Assembly: GCA_002413665.1 (NCBI GenBank)
Contig: DHXK01000140.1
Span: forward strand, 13,671-27,921
Source of the DNA: Legionellales bacterium UBA5158
GTDB lineage: Bacteria > Pseudomonadota > Gammaproteobacteria > DSM-16500
Length of the DNA stretch: 14,251 nt
Direction of reading: 5' to 3'
The notes beneath the pieces were generated by a model. That model saw nothing but the letters and a program-made list of their open reading frames with translations. It searched no databases and was not told the origin of the DNA. This document shows positions 1-8,625 of the stretch, piece by piece. Position numbers and translations under genes: made by a program. Within the stretch, counting starts at the first letter, position 1. Each line of letters opens with the position of its first letter.

Positions 1-1771
1 TCATTGGTGGTTTCCCGCACTGTTCGATAAGCTCATCCATTTCTTTCATATTCTTTTCATCAAAATGTCTCAACACGAAACCGGCATTACGCTTTTCACG
101 ATGCTTATAAATAAAATCAACGGGCGTAATTGGAAAATCACCTGGCAGCCTTATGTAAGCATATAAATCACCGAGTGACATGATTTCAGAATAACTCACA
201 ACAGGTTTTCGGGTTTCAGTATGACTAATAGAGATGCCATCGCGCATGGTATTTGCACCATAAGACGTGCCTTCATTCACTTCATCCTTGATCGTCTCAT
301 CAAAATTTTCAGCTGACCATTTTGCAATATTTGGATCGGGCTGGCGAAACATAGCACGGGTATTAATAAGAGATGAAATTTCACGTGCGCCTTCTTGTCC
401 ATATAATTTAGCAAGCTGGGCATAATTTTGAAGACCAATGACAGCACAGCCACCAAATTTACGTGCCTCAGAAAGCGTTTGAGTTAAGTAAGGGAGTTGC
501 TGAAGACTGGTGACTTCATCCAGAATTAGCCAGATACGTCTATCTGCATTAGGCGGTAAACTCAATAGTGCATTGACGGCTATATCAAGCCACGCTGTAA
601 TCAATGGTTTGAGTGTTTCGTGCCTATCGCCTAGGGACGTCACAAACAGCCAATTTGTTGCTCCTTCATTTTGTATCCACGCTCTAATTGAGAATGGATT
701 ATCATCATCTTTAATATATTTCATACTTTTTAAATAAGTCGCGAGGACTGACTTGATTGAAATGGCAGTTTTTTCAATTTTGTCAGAAACTAATGTTTCA
801 GCTTCAGTGCCTTTCAAATAATTTTGTAGTAGTTCTAGATCAGCCGTTAACAAATGACGTAATAATTTCATCACACTGCGATCTGGATCTTTACGCATTT
901 CAAAAGCTGCTGCTGAAAAAATAGTACGTGCTGCATTCACCCAAAATGGATCAGATGTTGAAAGGGGCATAGGAATTTGAGCCGCTGCTAAACTATCAAA
1001 GTCTGCAGAATCTCGACATTCCCGCCACAAATGCCAAGATTCACCGCGTGTATCCATAGGATTTAATATGACGTCATGATTGGGTCTATAAAATTCTTCT
1101 AAAAAATTACAACTCTTATCATAAATAATTGCACGATCCCCACGACGACGAATCTGTTCAAGTAATTCCTTAATACCATTGGATTTACCGGAACCAATTG
1201 TTCCGTGAAATAAAATATGTGATGTTTCCTTATTTTTTATAAGAGGTAACCCTCCTAATACTAAATCAGAAGCCATGTTTTGTTTTTTTATTAAGACAGC
1301 AACAGTTTCTTTAGATGAAATGGTATCCCCCTTTAAAAGGGTATCTTCCGTTTGTGATTCGCCACGTTTTTTAAGCCATCGTGAAATTCCAAACAGTGTG
1401 ATCAATACAGTAATTAGTCCAGCAATGATTGCGCGCATTAATTTTGCAGTCACATTGCGCATTACTGCTTTTACAAGTGGGGCTTGATTGATGTCGCTGT
1501 ATTTAACTTTTGTTTTTGTACCATCAGGCTGATTAAATTCAGTAGCCGTGTTTTCATTAAAAAACGGAATAAAAGTAGACCAGGTATATTCAACAAAAAC
1601 ATAACGTTCGTATTGAGTCACTGTGACCCAGGTAAAAAAACCTGTTACAAGAATAAATATGAGTGCTACAGCTAAGATTACCTTATTGGTAATTTGAATA
1701 AACATGCGAATGTTATGAAGCGTAATTTGTCCGCCACGCGTGTAATTTTTAATGTCAGATGCTTGCTTCAT
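1..1771 (-). CDS. traD: TraD, F-type conjugative coupling protein (3' end cut by window)
   Basis: TraD is the inner-membrane hexameric ATPase (T4CP) that brings the relaxase-DNA complex to the secretion channel. The frame was read from ATG at 1771 to the window edge without a stop, about 590 codons against 717 in F TraD, so the C-terminal tail that contacts TraM lies outside. The N-terminus has the family RGGQI motif at residues 12-16, then two membrane segments near 31-50 and 113-130 around a small periplasmic loop. Walker A GTIGSGKS is at 190-197 and Walker B ILDE at 416-419. Further blocks match F TraD, including EKTAIS, PFWVNAARTIF, SEARKFGGC and SYGANTMRDG. The start lies 16 bases after the traG stop, with an AGGG about 10 bases upstream. 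In F, traS and traT sit between traG and traD; here there is no room for them. The family call is firm. Confidence 0.96.
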   Translation of the reverse strand, partial: MKQASDIKNYTRGGQITLHNIRMFIQITNKVILAVALIFILVTGFFTWVTVTQYERYVFVEYTWSTFIPFFNENTATEFNQPDGTKTKVKYSDINQAPLVKAVMRNVTAKLMRAIIAGLITVLITLFGISRWLKKRGESQTEDTLLKGDTISSKETVAVLIKKQNMASDLVLGGLPLIKNKETSHILFHGTIGSGKSNGIKELLEQIRRRGDRAIIYDKSCNFLEEFYRPNHDVILNPMDTRGESWHLWRECRDSADFDSLAAAQIPMPLSTSDPFWVNAARTIFSAAAFEMRKDPDRSVMKLLRHLLTADLELLQNYLKGTEAETLVSDKIEKTAISIKSVLATYLKSMKYIKDDDNPFSIRAWIQNEGATNWLFVTSLGDRHETLKPLITAWLDIAVNALLSLPPNADRRIWLILDEVTSLQQLPYLTQTLSEARKFGGCAVIGLQNYAQLAKLYGQEGAREISSLINTRAMFRQPDPNIAKWSAENFDETIKDEVNEGTSYGANTMRDGISISHTETRKPVVSYSEIMSLGDLYAYIRLPGDFPITPVDFIYKHREKRNAGFVLRHFDEKNMKEMDELIEQCGKPPM

Positions 1772-1787
1772 TATTCTTTATCCCTTT

Positions 1788-4640
1788 TTAGTGCTTACGA
1801 TCTTGATCATGATTTTTAGTATCAATGTCAAATACAAAGTCATGCGCTAATCCGCCATGACGTTTTTGTGTCTTTTCCTGTTCGACTTGAGTTTTTATAA
1901 CCTCTCCTGCTTGATTAACTTCTTTATTAACCTCGGCAACTTGATGTCTATGTATTGCTTGGTCATTTTCCACTTGTTTTTTGATTGAATGATCAACTAA
2001 CTGATTGGGAATAAGTCCTTTAGACACTCCCTGCTTCCCTATTGCTGACCGATTTTGTTGATTAACTTGATGGATGACATTGTCATCTTTAATAGATTGA
2101 TTATTTTGATGATAGATTTTTTCAACAGCTTGAGATGATGAAGGAAGATGATGCTGACCTGGTTTTTCTAAACCATCGAAATGCTCTTTCATAAATTGAT
2201 TGATGTATTTATCGCGTAATTCAGGTGTATGCATGACTGCGGCCACAGACGAGGTGCCCAGTGTCCCAACACCATCTCTGTTTGGCTGCTTAGCAATAAA
2301 TTCTGTCAATTCTTGTTGGCCTGCGATACCCACTCTTGAAGCATATTCTTCGGCTTTGCTTGCATTAATTCGATAGGTATCTGCTTGTTGCAAATTGCTT
2401 TGCATGTCTTGTCTATAGCTTTCGGCTGTATCAAAAGAGGCTGCCATGCTATCAACTAAGCGATTGCCTTCCTCATTATTGGTGCGTAAACTTTTATCTT
2501 GAGCTGCGCGTGCAATCGTATCTACATTTTCTGAATAATGTTCATTATCAAGAAATGCTTTGGCTTCTGAATATAAATTCCCTTGATGGGTAGAACTATT
2601 ATGGGTTGCTGTCCGTGATCCCCCTAAACTCCCTGACAGTGAGAAATCCGCACTCGCTTTTGCTCCCACTTGAATAGGTGAAAATCCATCGCCGCCACTA
2701 CTTTTTCCAACAGACGCTCCAATGCTGCCGGATAAGCCTGCTTTACCATCGGCATAAATACTTGCGGCTAAATTAGCTGCCTCATCTGTTGAAATATTAA
2801 GTCTGTTCGATAAATCATTTGTAATACCTTTTACTTTATTAAACGCATTTGTGACGCCTGATGTGGCATTAAGACTCCAGCTTTCGCCGCTTGCATCTGA
2901 TTTATTTAAGTGATTTGCAATGTCATATGCGCTCCGTAGAGCGGCATTTGTTGCTTTACTGTAATTATTATTATCTTGTTTTGCAGCTGAGGTTGCGTGA
3001 TCTGCACCTTCTGTGAAACTCGTGCGGTACGCATTTGAAAAATCAACGGATGCACCAATATTTGAAATGGAATTTTGCATATTGACAGCTTCATTGCCAT
3101 TAGGCATAACAGAGAGCTGTGAACCATCAGCAAGCTGCAGCATAGAGGCACCTGTTGATACCCGTGCATTCGTATCAACGTGATTATTTGATGTATTAAA
3201 TGCGTTATGGTTACCAAAATTGGTATTACCAAACCCGATGTTCCCAGTCACCGCCTCACCTGCACCTACACTTGCAGCACTTTGTGTCATTCCTCCTACA
3301 TATTGCGATACCTGTAGTAATGAGTGCATTCCCCACAGCAAACCACCGGCAAGTGCTGGGACACTCATGGATAAATATCCCGCAAGGCCTGCGATATCAG
3401 TATTAACTTGCAGTAATCCAGGGAGGGTTTGCAACGATATGATTTTACCCGTGGCAGCTAAACTTTCTCGCTGCGCATAATAAGATACGGTTAGATTCAA
3501 TACGGCATATAGAGGCGGCCATAATTGTACCCAAACTAAAGTATAGAGATAACTTTTTAGCGTTGCTGCTCCAAAGGGAAAAACAGAAAGCAAAACAACA
3601 AAAATAAATGAGCCATACAAAATTAATTCTAGATTATTTTTAATAAGCGGAAGCCAATAAGCTGCCATCTCCCCGACTGTGGTGTTTGTTAAACGCTTTT
3701 GTTCTTGTCCTCTAACAAATGCATAGGATTGTAAGGCCGCCGTTGCATTCAAAGTTGCACCCATCCGTAATACACCACGTTCAATGGCATTCGCCAACAA
3801 CGTTTGCTTCATAATTTTGTCAGCCTGCCCAGAAACAGATGTCAAATATCCAAAACTAATATCTAAATATTTTTTCAATTGTTCTTTAGGATCTGTCGCA
3901 CCCGAAAACAGACGAGAACCGTAACGTTGTTTTGCATCTTCTACGGCATTTACCCAATCTTGCGTAAGTTGCGTGACACTATCAGAACAAGTAGTAAATT
4001 GACTTAATTGAGAGGCATCCGTATAAATAAACCCTCTAGCAGGTGATGCTCTTTTTGTAACAAGGGCCCAAATATTTTTTTCTTCTAACAAATCATTCAT
4101 CGAATATTTTTTAAGTAAGATATCGTAAAAAACACACTGATGTATGAACCCTTGAATGTTTCCATCAAAGCGGGCATCCGTTATCTGAAACTGACTTGCT
4201 GCTCGAACCATTTCTGATGCAAATATCATCCCGTTTTTTTGATAGCGCAGATCATCAGGCATAGTAAAATTCATTTCAGTTAATTGCGTCAGCACATCAC
4301 TTAAAGATGTTGATACACTGGCAAACACGGCTAATCCTAAAGGAACATGATCAACGGTATACGCTTTGGGTGGGTCTCCTGATACTCTATCGATAATTTC
4401 AACGGTCACTTGCGGCAAAAAAAGGATATAAATAACTACATAGACGGATGCTAACCATTTAATAATCTCTGATAGATCACGCTTCATCACATAACTGAAA
4501 AGAACGGATGTACCTGCAAGTAATATAGATAATTTAATTAAAGCAGGATAAGTGCCGCCTCCTAAACTTAAACAAATTGCTTTAAAATATTGATAATATA
4601 AATCGCCATTTCCATAAACAATGATTGATAACGTTGTCAT
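1788..4640 (-). CDS. traG: TraG, pilus assembly and mating-pair stabilisation protein
   Basis: TraG is an inner-membrane protein with two roles in F: its N-terminal part is needed for pilus assembly, and its periplasmic C-terminal part acts in mating-pair stabilisation (with TraN) and entry exclusion. The 950-residue product matches the F length (938). Hydrophobic segments lie near residues 33-52, 59-78, 337-356, 363-386 and 416-437. The VDHVPLGLA block (96-104) and the LYTLVWVQLWPPLYAVLN stretch (365-382) are typical of the family. After about residue 450 the protein is hydrophilic and rich in Asn, Gly, Ser and Gln, with a short GN-type repetitive patch near 465-480, and it ends in a charged Gln/Lys-rich tail. 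The ATG follows the traH stop by 6 bases, with GAGG about 9 bases upstream. No stop interrupts it, unlike the three genes before it. Overlapping plus-strand frames are shadows. Confidence 0.96.
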   Translation of the reverse strand: MTTLSIIVYGNGDLYYQYFKAICLSLGGGTYPALIKLSILLAGTSVLFSYVMKRDLSEIIKWLASVYVVIYILFLPQVTVEIIDRVSGDPPKAYTVDHVPLGLAVFASVSTSLSDVLTQLTEMNFTMPDDLRYQKNGMIFASEMVRAASQFQITDARFDGNIQGFIHQCVFYDILLKKYSMNDLLEEKNIWALVTKRASPARGFIYTDASQLSQFTTCSDSVTQLTQDWVNAVEDAKQRYGSRLFSGATDPKEQLKKYLDISFGYLTSVSGQADKIMKQTLLANAIERGVLRMGATLNATAALQSYAFVRGQEQKRLTNTTVGEMAAYWLPLIKNNLELILYGSFIFVVLLSVFPFGAATLKSYLYTLVWVQLWPPLYAVLNLTVSYYAQRESLAATGKIISLQTLPGLLQVNTDIAGLAGYLSMSVPALAGGLLWGMHSLLQVSQYVGGMTQSAASVGAGEAVTGNIGFGNTNFGNHNAFNTSNNHVDTNARVSTGASMLQLADGSQLSVMPNGNEAVNMQNSISNIGASVDFSNAYRTSFTEGADHATSAAKQDNNNYSKATNAALRSAYDIANHLNKSDASGESWSLNATSGVTNAFNKVKGITNDLSNRLNISTDEAANLAASIYADGKAGLSGSIGASVGKSSGGDGFSPIQVGAKASADFSLSGSLGGSRTATHNSSTHQGNLYSEAKAFLDNEHYSENVDTIARAAQDKSLRTNNEEGNRLVDSMAASFDTAESYRQDMQSNLQQADTYRINASKAEEYASRVGIAGQQELTEFIAKQPNRDGVGTLGTSSVAAVMHTPELRDKYINQFMKEHFDGLEKPGQHHLPSSSQAVEKIYHQNNQSIKDDNVIHQVNQQNRSAIGKQGVSKGLIPNQLVDHSIKKQVENDQAIHRHQVAEVNKEVNQAGEVIKTQVEQEKTQKRHGGLAHDFVFDIDTKNHDQDRKH

Positions 4641-4646
4641 AATCTT

Positions 4647-6065
4647 TTACCTCAACCCTTTTGCCCAAGATAAGGTGTTTGCAAATTCTGACGATAAATC
4701 GCCTGCTAACATGCGTTCAATAGTTTGGGTTTGTTGTATCAATTGAACGGATATTGCTAATTGCCCATATGCATTTTTTCTCTGGAGTGATAACGCATCC
4801 ATTTCTTTTTCTATACCAGGCTCAATTTCAGATAAAATTTCATCAGGATATGGCAGTGCTGCAACGCTTGCTTTAATAATGGATAACGATTCATGCAAAT
4901 ATTGATATAAAATATCAGCAGCAATAACATCTGCGTATTCTTCAACATCCGGTAAATTACCGTCTTTCAAATAAGCGACTTGAACATTTAACATCTTATA
5001 AATAGGTAAGCTTGTGGCTTGTAATAATGCTTTTTCATCATCTGAAAGCGCTGTATCACTTTGTATTTTTTCAGTCATGCTGCGGAGTAATTTAACCACA
5101 CGACTTTTGAATGCTTTGTCTGCTGATATAATAATGACGTGATTGTTTTTTGGATTCAAACAGCCATCAGTATCGGTAGTATCACATCTATAAATTGTCG
5201 CTTTTCCACCTTTTAATAACGCTGTCACTAAATCATTATTTTTAATGAGTGCAGGATAGGTGTGATGTTGCATACCCGATGTTCCATCTTCACCGGCACC
5301 TTTGTAGAGAACAACCGTACCTGAAAATGACATAAACAATTCAGCGAGTTCCGTATCACTTTGTAAAAACGCGCGTTTCTGGACTGCTTTCCAAACAATA
5401 TTGCCATTATCAAAAATTAAATTTTTAAATCGAGAGTCTTGTTTTCCTGCATCCATAGCCTTATCGTCGTGACCGTTAAACCCGCATTCCTGACGCGCTT
5501 GTGCCCAACTCGAAAAAATATTTTTACTGGTGCCAATATCCTCACAGATTCGCTCGTGTGCCTCTCAAGTTTTAGGCCAAGCACCACCCACTAAACTTTC
5601 CGCCATTTCGCAGGAATTAAGGTTTCCTTGATTAATTTTATTTGTAAAGTCAGTCCAATATTTCATTACATTCGCAAGTTCAGGGGTCGCTGTTTCTAAC
5701 GCCAACGTAAAAGCATACGCGCCAGCACTATTTAAAACTCCCTGTAGCATTTTTGTGATTTCATCGGCATTAATTAAGGAGATACTACCTGCAAAAACAT
5801 CAATACCACCACAACCCGATCTAACCGATGGCAAACTATATTGCATGATTTGCACATCACGAACTTGGTTACGCGCACTGAAACTACCACCCGTGTAATA
5901 TCCTGCTTGTTGCCCATGATAAGCATTAGGTGAGGTTGTGGTGGCGGAATACCCTAATTTATTAAAATAACTATCCAGGTCATTATTGATATCAGCAAAA
6001 GCTGGACTTGTGATGCTAGACTGGCATAAAAATACTAAAATTATGAAGAGAGTTTTTTTAATCAT
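4647..6065 (-). pseudogene. traH: traH, pilus assembly gene with an in-frame TGA at codon 167
   Basis: TraH is a periplasmic protein, outer-membrane associated in F, needed for pilus assembly together with TraF, TraU, TraW and TrbI. The full frame has 472 sense or stop positions against 458 residues in F TraH. A signal peptide covers about residues 1-25 (MIKKTLFIILVFLC, then cleavage near AFA/DINND). The N-terminal piece (166 residues, 5565-6065) carries the AGYYTGGSFSARNQV and SGCGGIDVFAGS blocks and ends in GGAWPKT. TGA is at 5565-5567. The same frame then continues with EAHERICEDIGTSKNIFSSW, matching the F sequence after FPRTQ, and runs on to 4647. The first downstream ATG (5456, codon 204) has AAGG only 2 bases away and no signal peptide, so rescue by restart would be poor. 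The traH ATG overlaps the traF stop as ATGA. I call it a pseudogene only because of this single codon; readthrough or sequence error is possible. Confidence 0.88.
5565..5567 (-). other. In-frame TGA inside traH
   Basis: The codon is TGA between ACT (Thr) and GAG (Glu). The aligned F TraH position is Gln in FPRTQVSQQKVC. CGA (Arg) to TGA would need a single C-to-T change. The position is not expected to hold Cys, so a selenocysteine reading is unlikely. Confidence 0.9.
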
Positions 6066-6847
6066 TCTCGAACATCTCCATCAAAATGCGTTGCGATATC
6101 CAGTATTCTCTTCTTTAAATCGGTTAAACTAATTAACCCGTAGGTAATAGGAAATGCTTTATTGGTATAGGGATTAACAGCAAAAAGAGAAGGTTCAACC
6201 GTTACATGAAATTTCTGCGCTTGTCCTTGATTAGTAAAAGAGTTTGGAAATTCAGGGAGCGAAATACCATCTGTAGTAATAGGAATTACTTTTATTCCAT
6301 ACATTTCTGCAAATTGTTTAACGGTAGATGCAAATGCGCGGCAATACGGACACGTACTTCGGTAGAAAAAAAACAACCCACTTTATTTTGCTAGAGCATG
6401 AATTACCTCTTCTTCTTTTTTACTTTCCTGATCAGATGCAATCATCTTTGCAAAATTGTTTGTAGGATGCTTTATCGAATAATCCAGTTGTGGATTTTCT
6501 AATAACACGGCTTGCCAAACATGCGAAAAAGCTTTTGACTCAGCTACAACTTGTTGCTGCATCTGAATATAATTTTTAACATTCTCTTTCGTGGGCTTTT
6601 TGCGAGCGGTGTATAAAGCCCGCAATGTCGCTTTATTCTCCGCATTCATTTGGTCAAGTGGGTCGGTAAGTTCTGCGTCATCCGTATCTTGATCCACTAA
6701 ATCATTGTACCAATGCCATCCTGGAGGACTCAATTCAACAGGTTCGCTATCAGCATATGAAATAGAAATTGAAATAAATAACATCATCAACGCAGTTATT
6801 ACGGATATAATTAAAGCACTGCATTTTTTATTGATTTTAATCCTCAT
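6062..6847 (-). pseudogene. traF: traF, thioredoxin-like pilus assembly gene with an in-frame TAA at codon 155
   Basis: TraF is a periplasmic thioredoxin-fold protein needed for F pilus assembly. The frame from ATG 6847 has 261 positions (F TraF 247). Residues 1-33 form a signal peptide (residues near SISISYA), followed by the family PPGWHWYND motif. TAA is at 6383-6385. The same frame resumes as SGLFFFYRSTCPYCRAF, collinear with HYGIMFFYRGQDPIDG of F. The CPYC pair (166-169) keeps the redox motif that F TraF lacks, but it lies 11 codons after the stop. A truncated product would lose the whole redox domain. A TTG at 6376 could in principle restart translation, but it has no well-spaced ribosome site and its product would lack a signal peptide. 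I chose ATG 6847 over 6865 because GAAGGG sits 7 bases upstream; it overlaps the traN end by 11 bases. The C-terminal VEPSLFAVNP segment supplies the cis-Pro region. Confidence 0.88.
6383..6385 (-). other. In-frame TAA inside traF, 11 codons before CPYC
   Basis: The codon is TAA between AAA (Lys) and AGT (Ser), in the stretch ALAK-stop-SGLFFFY. CAA (Gln) to TAA would need one C-to-T change; AAA (Lys) is another single-step ancestor. The frames before and after are the same, so this is not a frameshift. Confidence 0.92.
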
Positions 6848-6854
6848 GTGATTT

Positions 6855-6860
6855 CCCTTC
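6855..6860 (-). promoter_or_regulatory. Ribosome-binding site of traF
   Basis: GAAGGG on the minus strand, inside the last codons of traN, lies 7 bases before ATG 6847. It decides this start over the upstream ATG at 6865. Confidence 0.7.
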
Positions 6861-8087
6861 ATCAATAAAATGTTTCATCTTCTCTTGTATGCGCTGATTT
6901 AGTTTAGTTTGATCTTCAATACTTTGATTTTTAGCAATGTCATCGTAAAATTCTTTGAAATCAATTTTACTAAAATCAATTTTTTGCAATTCATCTACCG
7001 TCAAACCTGAACAAACAGGATCTTTAGCATCGCCAACATCATGGTGTAATTGCTTTTCTGCACCTTGTTCTTGAATGATGCGCACGAGTTTAGTGGGGTA
7101 AGTACAATAGGATTTTATTTTTTTGAGACAAACATCCCCTACACAACCTTCTTCATATCGTCCGATGTAATGCGCTAAGCCATTTTCTTTTGCATGCCCT
7201 AATTCTTTTTCATCCTTGTTACAATTGAGCAAGTGGGTATTCACTAACCAGCCATCATCTGCACAACAATAGGCAGCACCCAGCATGAAATTGCGGCAAG
7301 AGTGTGCTTTTCCTGCAAAGATGTAGTGCTGATCAAATTGTTTGGCGGCATCAAGAGATCCTGATAGCGTAGAAACAGCTTTTTGAAAATCTGCATCGGG
7401 CTGTTTTTGATGCTTAACGCAATCTCCATCTAAACAATATGACTGACCGTTACAAATAATACCGGTATCTTTGCACTGTTTAATCGGACAACGATAGTTA
7501 CGCAAATAACGAGAACATCCACCGTCTGTTCTTTCCTGACAAATAGAATTAATTTGTTCACAACCAAGGTTTCGTAGCGGCGCGCACGTTTCAGTAGATA
7601 GATTTTTAGCATTACAAAAATAACCTGACTCTTTTTCCCAACAGTCCCGTGTGACTGGAATGGTTTGAAATATGCGAGTGGCGCTGGGTTGCACACATTG
7701 CTCTGACTGAAAGGTGCAACTTCTTGCACTAGCTAAGCCTAAACAGCCATCATCCCAACGGTCTTCTGGCACATAGTTAATTGTGGATGATATGATGTCT
7801 AATTGAAGGTCTTTTTGATGTCCGCTTGATATATGAATATTGAGTACTAATCCATTACTACAGGAAGGAAAATCAATAGAATCTAAGTGAGAGGCACCCT
7901 GCTCAGATACAATCTTACCCTGTAATGTTTTACAGTCTATATTGCTCGGTAGCCGTCCATCTAAACTAAAGCTTGCATCATGGGGTCCAAGAAAGATGAC
8001 CTGGCCATTAACCACATTAATGGTTAATCCTGCATAAGAATGGTCACGCACTGATAGATGAACACTGAGAGGATAATGCGTATCGTT

Positions 8088-8090
8088 CTA
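8088..8090 (-). other. In-frame TAG inside traN
   Basis: The codon is TAG between CAT (His) and AAC (Asn). Sequence on both sides belongs to the TraN family in one frame. CAG (Gln) to TAG would need one C-to-T change; AAG (Lys) is another single-step ancestor. The downstream GTG at 8051 has no visible ribosome site. Confidence 0.9.
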
Positions 8091-8625
8091 ATGTGGGATT
8101 AAATCGATATTTAATTTCTTTTTGCAATATTGTAAAACACTTTCAGGTGCTTCTTCACATTGCTTTTCAGAGTATTCCGTCATACAACTTTGTTGTTTTG
8201 TACAATCGATAAATTCATCCGTAATGCCATGAACGATATCATATGCATGATCTTGTATTTCACTCACTCTACTTATTTCATTTGCCAGTGCTTGCTTGTC
8301 TACGAATTGTAGGTTTTCATCAACTTTTCGTATGGCTTGTGCCGTATCATTATTGTCTGTTTCACGAACCGCGTCTTCTTTGATAGGAGTCGCAACTTTT
8401 GTCACATCATCATAATAATGAGATTGAATGGGGGATTTATTATAGTTCTCAAACGTATTTTCAGGTTTAAAATTATTTAATCCATCTTTCATTTGCTGTT
8501 TATGACTTGCTGCCGAATTTAATCCTTGTTGAAAAGCATTATCAAAATCATTTTGCGATGCAAAAGAAGAAAAAGCATACGACAATGAAAAAACTCCAAT
8601 GCAGATGGCAAAATAAAAGATGCAC

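Noticed and set aside
510..1675. Three plus-strand ORFs opposite traD
   Set aside because: The minus-strand traD frame was read codon by codon and is continuous and conserved; these are shadows.
3200..3480. Plus-strand ORFs opposite traG
   Set aside because: They lie antisense to well-conserved traG sequence, overlap each other in different frames and show no family features.
5565..5567. Selenocysteine at the traH TGA
   Set aside because: The aligned F residue is Gln, not Cys, there is no redox motif nearby, and I saw no obvious SECIS-like hairpin directly after it.
6374..6385. Frameshift in traF
   Set aside because: Codon positions before and after the break are in the same frame; the run of T after it does not shift the reading, and only a TAA codon separates the halves.
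5565..8090. Alternative genetic code explaining the internal stops
   Set aside because: All three stop codons occur internally, and all three also end intact genes here (TAA for traC, traU, trbC and traG; TGA for trbI and traW; TAG for the coiled-coil gene). No single reassignment fits.
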